Both the position numbers and the translations under genes were made by a program. Shown piece after piece: positions 18,896 through 26,645 of a stretch of DNA of 64,000 nt. Source of the DNA: Gracilaria domingensis (lineage: Eukaryota > Rhodophyta > Florideophyceae > Gracilariales > Gracilariaceae); contig VCMS01000062.1 of NCBI GenBank assembly GCA_022539475.1, positions 264,348 through 328,347 on the forward strand. Direction: 5' to 3'. Below the pieces are notes generated by a model. That model was not told the DNA's origin, ran no database searches, and was given only the letters and a program-made list of their open reading frames with translations. Numbering within the stretch: the first letter of the stretch is position 1; each line of letters begins with the position of its first letter.

Positions 18896-20024
18896 CTACA
18901 CACAAAAAGAGAAAATATCATCATAGAAATTTTCACCCCAGCGATACTTTGAGCTAATTACGTTCCATAGTTGTGTCAGTCGCTCAAAATAGTTGTGTGC
19001 AATAACACGATCAGAACTAATTTTCTGGTTTGTGCTCTGTTGTTCCTGTGTTAAATATCCTCTTATCGGCTTCTTCTTGGGTATAACTACTCTTACGTGC
19101 TCTGCTCCACCCTGATAGCCGTTGTCCATCAATAGTCCCATTCGGTTGAGATATTTATCCTGCATATTTCCAGCATCAACAATGAAATTACTGCCTTCAT
19201 CCCCCCGTTTTCCAAGGCTACTTTGTGAGTTTGAATATTACAATAAACTATATTTAAATCTGAGGTTGATCCAGAATCCTGATCAGAAACGTTAATGGCA
19301 AACCTATGGGGTAAAACAGAAACTACTGTTTTTAACCCATATGTATAAGTTATCAACCGGGGCGAGACGACAATATGAAGGTCCCGAGGCGAGGATATCG
19401 GTCCCGAGGCGAAGCCGAGGACCGATATCGAGCCGAGTGACCTCATATTGTGTCGAGCACAAGGTTGATAGCTTGCTTATCGAGCAGAAATTTCTAACCG
19501 CGATATAGGAAGAACCAAGATTTGAAAAAAGCTATATCACAAAACGCACTGCATTTTTTTCATAGACTCACCGGATGTTGAGTTCTAACCGCCATGATAT
19601 AGCAACGGCCGTACCACACACGTTTGCTATATCATGGTCCAACAAAGTAAACGGAATTCCCAATTTTTACGTCCCGTCCAAGTGCCCCGCTAGATATCAA
19701 GCTTGGTCCTGCTCGATAAAGCTTTTGTTTGCCACTACAGTATTTCTTGGCCTCTGATAAACTTCCACTCGGCCGATATGATTGTTGAAAAATAACGTCA
19801 GTAGCATAACGGCAGTTCTTATAAGTCGTAAATCCCAAGTCATGCTGCAGAACCTTCTTCATCGGCCATCGACCGTCCACATTGTTAACATACCGGTTGT
19901 ACAGTCGCAAAGATACAGAAGAAATGAACTTTGCAATTAATTTCCCAAATATTCCACCGTTTATGTTAAATACCTGTCCCAAAAACTTCCACTTCCCGAC
20001 GTGCTTTAAAGTAGTCAACGTCAT
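18896..20024 (-). pseudogene. PIF/Harbinger-type DDE transposase, interrupted
   Basis: Three minus-strand blocks in order. The first (20024-19720) reads RYVNNVDGRWPMKKVLQHDL, YATDVIFQQSYRPSGSLSE and KYCSGKQKLY. The second (19345-19205) reads TYGLKTVVSVLPHRFAIN and DQDSGSTSDLNI. The third (19205-18896) reads MDNGYQGGAEHVRVVIPKKK, then NQKISSDRVIAHNYFERL. These match the DDE_Tnp_4 superfamily of Harbinger-like transposases, with the catalytic Asp in ATDV, the second in GSTSD, and later acidic positions. A 368-bp insertion splits KQKLY from TYGLK and a +1 frameshift falls near 19205. The 5' part of the gene is missing. Dead copy. Confidence 0.8.
19349..19716. mobile_element. 368-bp insertion in the Harbinger transposase
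   Basis: Removing this block rejoins the transposase frame (KQKLY-TYGLK). TAA stands directly on both sides (19346-19348 and 19717-19719), consistent with a 3-bp target duplication. The block contains inverted pairs: GATATCGGTCC facing GGACCGATATC around 19400-19430, and CCATGATATAGCAA facing TTGCTATATCATGG at 19592-19637. Its own ends are not clear inverted repeats. It carries the same GATATAGC core as the fold-back at 16661-16791. No coding capacity. Confidence 0.65.
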
Positions 20025-20965
20025 GAAAATATATCTTTTTCAGAAAACGTATATTTTCTTTCTTTATCTTGATTTCAGCTCTCAGAAAAAAGTTTAGACG
20101 CAGTATTGTAAATCATATCAAATTATTTGGACGAGAAATTAGTCATTTTTATAATAGTCTTGGACTGATTCTGAAAATAAAATGAGTCGTAGATTGGTGA
20201 GTCTGAGTCATCTTTTTCGTCCGAATCGGCGTTTAGTTTCTCTACCAAAATAGAAGAATGTGTAGTCCACTATTTACAAACTGCCATATCGGTAGTCAAA
20301 GGGCTCTAAAAATAATAAAAAATAGGATAATGACTACTTCTGCAAGAGAGAGAAGTCCGGCAGTTTCTATAATTTGGCACAGTGGTCAGTCATAAATACG
20401 GCCCTTGGTACTAAAGGTACCTTCGTAGAAGGCGACCACCCCAAAAGTTGACGAGTGCTGTTCAGGCATGAGCGTCGTTGTTTATAAGATTCGGCGAGAT
20501 AACAGCGTCGAAACACATACAGCGGAATCGCGTTGAACAAGTGCTTGACTGAAGACAGCGATTCAACCGTCCTACAGGTACCGAAGGCACAGGGTAATTG
20601 CGTTACGAACAACAGCAACCGTTTCGGCTTCGCAAATGAGCAAAACTTTTGTTTTTGACGAAATGTACAGCCACTTCGAAATGGAATTCTATCTCCAAGC
20701 CCGGCGAGGCATCTAGAAGAGAAATAAGTGAGCCTCTTTGCGCTGATCTTGGAGACCAGTGCAAAAAGTTTAAATCGATAATATCCTCTATTCAATTATC
20801 GACATATGCTTTGAAGGAGAAATAGTCGACACTATATCATCAGAGAGGTTTGTGACGGTAATGGGATTGCAACTCGGACAGATGAAGGAGAGTAGTCACA
20901 TGGGCGCCGGTTACTTGGAGAACATGTTCGGTTCACAAGGCAGACGGTCTGCCCGGACGTCCTCC
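20025..20965. other. No gene supported
   Basis: A 142-codon minus-strand open frame (20795-20367) is present but shows no recognisable motif and has atypical composition, so I do not call it a gene. The rest is AT-rich. Confidence 0.4.
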
Positions 20966-20966
20966 C

Positions 20967-21452
20967 AGAGGGCTGCAACCAATATAATTGCAATTAATTG
21001 CACCTCAAAACGCAATAAACAATATTTCTATATATTGGCCCCGGTCTTGCAATAATAATTGCAATATTAGCGCAAATCTGCAATAAAATTAGCAGTGACT
21101 GAATAGTTTTGCAATATTCAAGCAATAGTAGTAACCAGAAAAACGTTTGACATTTCCGGCTTAAAGAAAGGGAGGTGTCATTATGACATGTGTCTAAGGT
21201 TAAATAGCTTTCATGTTTACGTCATATTTACATTGAACGTCATCGTCTATATTATGTTGTGGAGCTGAATTCATTTTCGTATCTTTTTTCAGAATGCAAT
21301 AGATCCAGCAAAACCAGACCATTTTGCAATATGAGCTCCAATATTAAATAATAATGCAATATATATTGCAATAAATCATAATACTCGCAATATGCAATAA
21401 TTATTGCATATTGCAATATATTGCAGTAGCAATTAATTGCGACGCAGCCCTG
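20967..21452. mobile_element. hAT-like MITE rich in TTGCAATA
   Basis: The left end is AGAGGGCTGCAACC, and the right end is GACGCAGCCCTG, giving CAGGGCTGCG on the other strand. The flanks are GTCCTCCC and GTCCTCCG, an 8-bp direct repeat with one mismatch. Subterminal GCAATTAATTGC is inverted at both ends, and the interior is packed with TTGCAATA/TATTGCAA units. Non-coding and AT-rich. Confidence 0.7.
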
Positions 21453-21644
21453 GTCCTCCGTATGTCGTAGTACCGATGGTGGGCCGCCACCGGTTTTACT
21501 CTTTTTTATTTTTATTTAGTAACCGCTGTTTGTGTCTTTGTGAGTAGAACTACATGGTAGGTTTTAACTTTTGAAAAGCAACGAATCGCAAGGCTCTGAA
21601 GTGCAGATTTGTCGAAACCTTTCATGATCGTTTTAGAAAGAGCT

Positions 21645-21932
21645 CTATATCAGATCAGACTCGCCCCGTCTTACAGGTGTACAAGAAGGACGTGAAATAC
21701 GTTTGGGTCTAAATGCATAATTTGAAATTACATTCTTGGAAGCAATTGGCGAGACTGGAAACCGCTTGCTGGCAACGTGGTCGGCGTGGCAATGGAAGAG
21801 TGAAGTCCGTAATTTTGAATTCTGAAGAACGATTTGAATTGCCAGCATGGAATTCATAGTGCTAAGCAACCGCCCGCTGACCTTCGCTCCTCTTTTCGCG
21901 CGAGTCGCGAGTAGTGTCTCTCGCAACGACAT
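21645..21932 (-). CDS. Hypothetical 95-residue protein
   Basis: ATG at 21932. The N-terminus MSLRETLLATRAKRGAKVSG is basic and amphipathic and looks like an organelle-targeting sequence. The remainder has no known motif. The small size and lack of homology I can recall make this weak. Confidence 0.25.
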   Translation of the reverse strand: MSLRETLLATRAKRGAKVSGRLLSTMNSMLAIQIVLQNSKLRTSLFHCHADHVASKRFPVSPIASKNVISNYAFRPKRISRPSCTPVRRGESDLI

Positions 21933-22026
21933 GTGATAGCTTTATTCTACATAAACTGCTTCTATCTCCGTGGCAACCCGCGCACACACTGATCTATCTA
22001 CGACCGCAACACATGCGCTAAACATC

Positions 22027-23454
22027 TTACGCTGAGGGCTCTTTGCTTTCCTCGTCTTTCACAACACTCAGATCCGTGAAGCCCTCAGTGGTCCAAACCT
22101 GATCCACAGAGCTGTACCAGTAGTTGTGCGGCAAGCACGGAAGAATTTCCTCCCCAGTTTCAAACTTGTCCACAAGATCCGGGTTTCTCAAAAACGGCCG
22201 TCCAAAACTGATCAAGTCGCCCTCATTTTTGGATAACCGTTCCTCAGCCGTCTCGGCTGTGTAGTCACAGTTGCCCATCATGAGGCCGCCGTAGGCGTCC
22301 TTCATCTCCTTGAGTGTCATAGGCTCGCCTATGCCATGGAAACCAAACGCAAGCCCGTCCAGTGTGTGCACGTACGCCAAACCGTAGTCCGACAACCTGT
22401 TCAAGTAGTACGTAAACGCCTCGCGATTATCCTCGCTTCCCATTCCGTTGTACGCTCCATTGGGCGAGATGCGAATGCCCACACGGTCCGGCTCGATATG
22501 ACGGAACACAGCCTTGAGCACCTCGTCCAAAATCTTAAAGCGGTTCTCAATCGACCCACCGTACTCATCCGTCCGTTTATTGGTACTGCTCTGTAGGAAG
22601 GTATCCAGCAGGAATCCATTACCGGCATGAACCTCAACGCCGTCAAATCCAGCCTCCTTCGCCAAGCGTGCGCAGTTGGCATACTCCTCCGGCAGCTTCT
22701 TGATTTCCTCCAACGTGATTTCGCGCGGCGTCTCGACGTCAACAACAGAACCACCAGGGGTGTACATCATCTTGCCACTCTCGGTCGCCTTCTTGATGGC
22801 ACTGGGAGCCACGCTGAGCTTATCCTTGCCTTCGTACTCCGGCTCGCCATCGCGGAAGCTGGAATGACTGTTTCGTCCGGCATGCCACAACTGGCAGAAG
22901 ATAACGCCGCCGCGCTCATGCACCAGGTCGGTAGTAAGACGCCAGCCCTTGGCGTGCCCCTCCGTGAAGATCTCTGGGGTGTGATAAAATCCGCGGCCCA
23001 TCTTCGAGGTGTGCGTTCCCTCGGTGATAATCAGACCCGCGTCGGCACGCTGCGCGTAATACTCGGCGATGAGCGCATTAGCCGTCAAGGTAGGGCCGGC
23101 GCGACCGCGAGACATGGGCGCCATGACGATGCGATTGCGCAGCGTGAGCGAGCCCATGCGAATGGGCGAGAAAAGAGTGGGGAAGTTGGTGGCGCTCTTC
23201 GTCATTTCGGATGGACGCAATGAAGCTTCTATTGATAGCAGGGCTGTTGTCTTGAAAGGGGCGGTGTGCTGACGGGCGGATGGGCTGAAGGGCAGGACGA
23301 CTGCTGCTTTTGAAGGCGTCCCGACGCGGGAAAGGCGCGCATCGATGCTCCCAGCCGCAGACACGGCGGCGGCGGTGAGTGGCGGAGACGCGTATGGACA
23401 GCGGCTCGACGATTCTGGAGCGGCGGCGGAGGGCTGATGTGGAGCGTTTCTCAT
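22027..23454 (-). CDS. Old yellow enzyme family NADPH:flavin oxidoreductase (ene-reductase)
   Basis: 475 residues from the ATG at 23454. An N-terminal extension of about 83 residues, rich in Ala/Ser/Arg, precedes a second Met that opens the conserved barrel (TNFPTLFSPIRMGSLTLRNR). The extension may be an organelle transit peptide, or translation may begin at the second Met. Family motifs are present: APMSRGRA at the FMN phosphate/isoalloxazine site; FCQLWHAGR with the flavin-contacting Gln; GFDGVEVHAGNGFLLDTFL (near residue 277) with the substrate-binding His and Asn; TNKRTDEYGGSIENR; GIRISP; and ISFGRPFLRNPDL. The Tyr that usually follows in HxxNGY is Phe here. The enzyme reduces alpha,beta-unsaturated carbonyls using NAD(P)H and FMN. 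12-oxophytodienoate reductase and xenobiotic reductases are family members, but the substrate cannot be assigned. Confidence 0.93.
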   Translation of the reverse strand: MRNAPHQPSAAAPESSSRCPYASPPLTAAAVSAAGSIDARLSRVGTPSKAAVVLPFSPSARQHTAPFKTTALLSIEASLRPSEMTKSATNFPTLFSPIRMGSLTLRNRIVMAPMSRGRAGPTLTANALIAEYYAQRADAGLIITEGTHTSKMGRGFYHTPEIFTEGHAKGWRLTTDLVHERGGVIFCQLWHAGRNSHSSFRDGEPEYEGKDKLSVAPSAIKKATESGKMMYTPGGSVVDVETPREITLEEIKKLPEEYANCARLAKEAGFDGVEVHAGNGFLLDTFLQSSTNKRTDEYGGSIENRFKILDEVLKAVFRHIEPDRVGIRISPNGAYNGMGSEDNREAFTYYLNRLSDYGLAYVHTLDGLAFGFHGIGEPMTLKEMKDAYGGLMMGNCDYTAETAEERLSKNEGDLISFGRPFLRNPDLVDKFETGEEILPCLPHNYWYSSVDQVWTTEGFTDLSVVKDEESKEPSA

Positions 23455-23852
23455 GCGCGCCGTGGCGCGCCGTGGCGACGCGCTCGCCCGGCGCGCGCAG
23501 TTTTTCGCGAATTTGTTTGAAGGCGCGGACGCGCGCGTTGCCTTTATTTTTGGCGGTTGGCGTTTTTTTCACGCGTTTCGGCAACAGCGTAGAAAGGGAG
23601 CGGAGCAACGCGGTGATGTAGATACGCGTCATGCGTGTGCGCGGGTTTTCTGCTTGCGCGCGTGGGAGCGTGGATACGTGTGCTTTACGGGTCCACTGTT
23701 CTTCCTGTGCACGTGGTCGCATGAGCATGGTGGCATACTGTTCAACGTGCGCGTGTTGGCCACGGCCGACGAGTAGACGCACTGACTGTGCGTGTACACG
23801 TACCGATGATGGCCACGTGATGAACCACGATTTGAGAACCAATGCCGGTGGC

Positions 23853-25178
23853 CTACTCGATCTGCTCCTCTCCCCATTCACCCACCAACGCGTTGTCCTT
23901 GATTCCTATGTGCGCCTTGTCGTTGCTAATGCCGTAATACAGAGGCTTTCTCCTGCTCTTCTTCGACAGTTTGCAGCTCCCGGAAACGCTCAACAGCTCA
24001 CTCACGCCGTCGAGAAGATCTTCCACTCGCACCATGCCATTATACTTCCCTCTCCCATGAGCTCCCACAAGCACTCGGCCCAAAACCGCCAGCAGCAGCG
24101 TGAGCACAACAATCGTGCCGCAAACCAGCACTCCGACAAACCAGAAGGCATCAAGATCAGTAACCGCCGTGGAGCCGCTTCGTTTTCGCACTCGTTGCCT
24201 TTCCAGTCGCATGTTTGCAGCGAATGATATCTCCCTCGCAGAATTCGAGTACTGCAGCGAGAAAAACTGGGCGGCAGCTCTCAGAAAGTGTTCCTCGTTG
24301 GGAACAGATTCAAACCGCGTCAGCGCCATGTCTGCTGTGCCCAAAGTCTCTTTCACCAAGTCGGTGTTTGTGTCATTAAACGGGATCAGCACGCTCAACA
24401 GATCGAAGCCCTGGATCCTCACCTTTGCCGCACAGGCTCTTCGAGCTCCAATGGCGCAAGTGAGGTTGAGATCGGAATCGCAGTCGCCGCCAGAATACAG
24501 AAGACCGATGCGTGAACCATCCGGAGGCCCGCCCTCCTCGGACGGTAACCGATACACTTCGGTCAACCGCCCGAATATACAAGGTGCCAATCTAGTCTCC
24601 AACTCAGCTCCTCGGATTACAGACTTGTCAGAATCCAGCAAAAGTTCTTTTTGATCCACGCATTCCAACTTGGAGCCGTTTGTCACCGGCACAGACGCAA
24701 GAGGCAATGACAAACCTTGCCCATCCACATCAGAACATCGAATGGCAGTGAAAAACATGTCTCCGAGCTCCGTATCATTTCGTGCCTGTCCATACTCTGA
24801 GATTGGACGATCGCGTATGCCCATTGCGGGCAGCAGTACCTCACGGTCTTCAAACGCCTCGTACACATCGACGGTAGCACCATTGATGCCAAACCCGCTT
24901 GTCACAGCCGCGGCGGTGTAAAGCAATGCCAAAATTGTCATAGCCATCCCCAATCTGGATTTCACGACGACACCAACGTTCATTCCGAGGAAGCTAAACG
25001 TCCCAAGCTCCAAGCAGCGCCGTTGGTCGTAAAGAGTGTACAAGTGATACCAGTTCAAAAAGCGAGCTATGGCCCCAAGTAAGACATAGAAAAGAACAAA
25101 GTCGAACACCACCGTGTGTACGCCGCTGACGATACGAGACTCGATGCCAACGAGACGGACAGAGAGTGAAGGGGACAT
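23853..25178 (-). CDS. Membrane protein with large ectodomain, unknown function
   Basis: 441 codons from the ATG at 25178; the frame also extends 12 codons up to a TTG. Hydrophobic helices are VFDFVLFYVLLGAIARFL near residue 25, MAMTILALLYTAAAVTSGFG near residue 78, and FWFVGVLVCGTIVVLTLLLA near residue 345. Between the second and third lies a domain of about 245 residues with paired Cys (LAPCIFG, GGDCDSDLNLTCAIGARRAC) and NxS/T sites. A polar tail with Lys/Arg clusters follows. The architecture parallels the protein at 16979-18403. It lies 399 bp upstream of the OYE gene on the same strand. No family is recognised. Confidence 0.75.
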   Translation of the reverse strand: MSPSLSVRLVGIESRIVSGVHTVVFDFVLFYVLLGAIARFLNWYHLYTLYDQRRCLELGTFSFLGMNVGVVVKSRLGMAMTILALLYTAAAVTSGFGINGATVDVYEAFEDREVLLPAMGIRDRPISEYGQARNDTELGDMFFTAIRCSDVDGQGLSLPLASVPVTNGSKLECVDQKELLLDSDKSVIRGAELETRLAPCIFGRLTEVYRLPSEEGGPPDGSRIGLLYSGGDCDSDLNLTCAIGARRACAAKVRIQGFDLLSVLIPFNDTNTDLVKETLGTADMALTRFESVPNEEHFLRAAAQFFSLQYSNSAREISFAANMRLERQRVRKRSGSTAVTDLDAFWFVGVLVCGTIVVLTLLLAVLGRVLVGAHGRGKYNGMVRVEDLLDGVSELLSVSGSCKLSKKSRRKPLYYGISNDKAHIGIKDNALVGEWGEEQIE

Positions 25179-25214
25179 GACGAGCTTGCTCTGGGAGCAA
25201 CTAAACGAGAACAA

Positions 25215-25801
25215 CAGAAGTGGACGATGATCATGACTAGTTCCCAGAACTGTTATGAGAACTTACAAATTCTGAATCACAAGCCGGAAGCTGAAATTGC
25301 CGAACGATTTCGGAGCTCTCTGTCCTCATCCACATATCTCTTTTGTGTTCACGCTACTGTATGCACACCCTCAAATCACAAGGCATGCGCTTCGTCTATG
25401 TCCTTCACAACAACCGTAAGCAGTCGACAGTAGCTACGCCCAAGGAGACACCCAAGATTACAGCACGTAACTTCATGTATATGAATCACATGGATATCGC
25501 GCAATATCATACATCATCAGCAGTGGCTGCTTTTGCCCTAGGCACAACCTTTCCCTGCCAACGGCACAAGGTGCGTGCCACGCTCCAATGTCATGCTCCA
25601 ATGGTGCGTGCGTGAAATGCCAAAAGGACAAAAGTTCCTAGAACGATTGCACAACTCTGAAAATATTCAAACTTGAGAAGTTTGGCTCAACACTGAAAAA
25701 GATAATCTTGAGACAATTAGTACAAAGTGACTAACAAACCGAGAGGTATATCAGCATTGCAACCCGTTTGTCAAACTCCAGCCAACTGTCTCGCGCTTTC
25801 A
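25215..25801. other. Intergenic, no gene supported
   Basis: Only short random frames. A short local repeat of GTGCGTGC with GCTCCAATG(G/T) occurs near 25570-25615. Confidence 0.4.
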
Positions 25802-25838
25802 ATTTGGGTCCTGCCGCGCTGCGCGGCAGGACCCAAAT
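25802..25838. repeat. Perfect 17-bp hairpin, GC-rich
   Basis: ATTTGGGTCCTGCCGCG, loop CTG, then its exact complement. The stem is perfect and GC-rich, with A/T flanks. It has no following T run typical of a bacterial terminator, which would not be expected in a nuclear genome anyway. Confidence 0.7.
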
Positions 25839-25991
25839 ACCGTCTCACGCCTTTGAAATCAAAGATTACCACGCCCCAGTGACCTCAAGCTTGTTTCACC
25901 ACAAAAAAAGAAGCTTACTGCAGCAAGTGAGCTGCGCCCCACGATCGCGATAGACAGGCGCGACGCAGCGCTTACCTTCACGCAGTTAGAC

Positions 25992-26495
25992 TTGCTGGCC
26001 GATTTGCGGCTGCTACGCCACGGGGAGACGGCGTCGCAGTACCCGCCTTGCGGCGCCGCACAGTCGCTGCACGTCAAGATTTCGCGGTTTGCGCACTGTT
26101 TGTTGCACCTGTCGGTGCGCCTTCCTTCCGAAAACGCCTTCGTTGTCAAGCTGCACATGCGCCCGAGCGATGATGAGGCGTACCCCGCTCCACACGGCGC
26201 GGAGCAACAGTCTGATACCCCGCCGGAGTACGCTGGGGTTAAGCCGTCGCCACAGCCGCCGCCGTCTACAGTGCTGTTGCTCAACGTAGAGGCGGCGCCC
26301 TTGAAGCTGATTACGCACTCGGGGCTGGTCATGCACCACGAATCAAACCAGCTCTTGGTCTGCACTCTGCCAACGTTGTTCAGGGGCGTTTTCTTCACTA
26401 AGCAAAGAAAGAAGAACTTTCACGACGCGATTGAGCTGAAAAGGCGCAGTTTTATGACGTCAATGCGCAAGCAGATGGTCTGTGACGCTTGTTGA
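25992..26495 (+). CDS. Unrecognised GC3-rich open frame, possibly an exon
   Basis: 167 codons with strongly GC-biased third positions from about 25985 to 26340. The product includes SLHVKISRFAHCLLHLSVRL, AFVVKLHMRPSDDEAYPAP, a PQPPPSTVLLLNVEAAPLKL stretch, and HSGLVMHHE. CTTCACGCAG directly before TTAGACTTG could be a splice acceptor. The minus strand is also open through the same region in a Cys-rich frame with a GTAAGC donor-like site near 25978, so the strand is not certain. It probably represents a fragment of a host gene beside the transposon. Confidence 0.3.
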   Translation: MLADLRLLRHGETASQYPPCGAAQSLHVKISRFAHCLLHLSVRLPSENAFVVKLHMRPSDDEAYPAPHGAEQQSDTPPEYAGVKPSPQPPPSTVLLLNVEAAPLKLITHSGLVMHHESNQLLVCTLPTLFRGVFFTKQRKKNFHDAIELKRRSFMTSMRKQMVCDAC

Positions 26496-26645
26496 ATGAA
26501 AGGAAGAAAAGCATGCGCGTCGGATACCGGGATGTGCAACGCTGTCAACCACTGCGCTGCCCCTGCTGCTCTTTTTCACCACGAGGAGTTTCCGACAATT
26601 CTTGCCAATGCTAGTGACGATCTTTCCTCCTTCTGCAGATTGTTC

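Noticed and set aside
20367-20795. 142-codon minus-strand frame
   Set aside because: No recognisable motif, unusual Leu/Ser/Arg/Cys composition, and it lies among transposon remnants. More likely chance.
22627-23223. 198-codon plus-strand frame
   Set aside because: It is the reverse shadow of the old yellow enzyme gene, whose minus-strand motifs are unambiguous.
23631-24227. 198-codon plus-strand frame between the OYE and membrane protein genes
   Set aside because: It largely opposes the membrane protein coding sequence, and the rest is GC-rich promoter sequence. No domain.
25802-25838. Hairpin as a bacterial-type terminator or sign of bacterial DNA
   Set aside because: No T run follows, and all surrounding genes and elements are eukaryotic.
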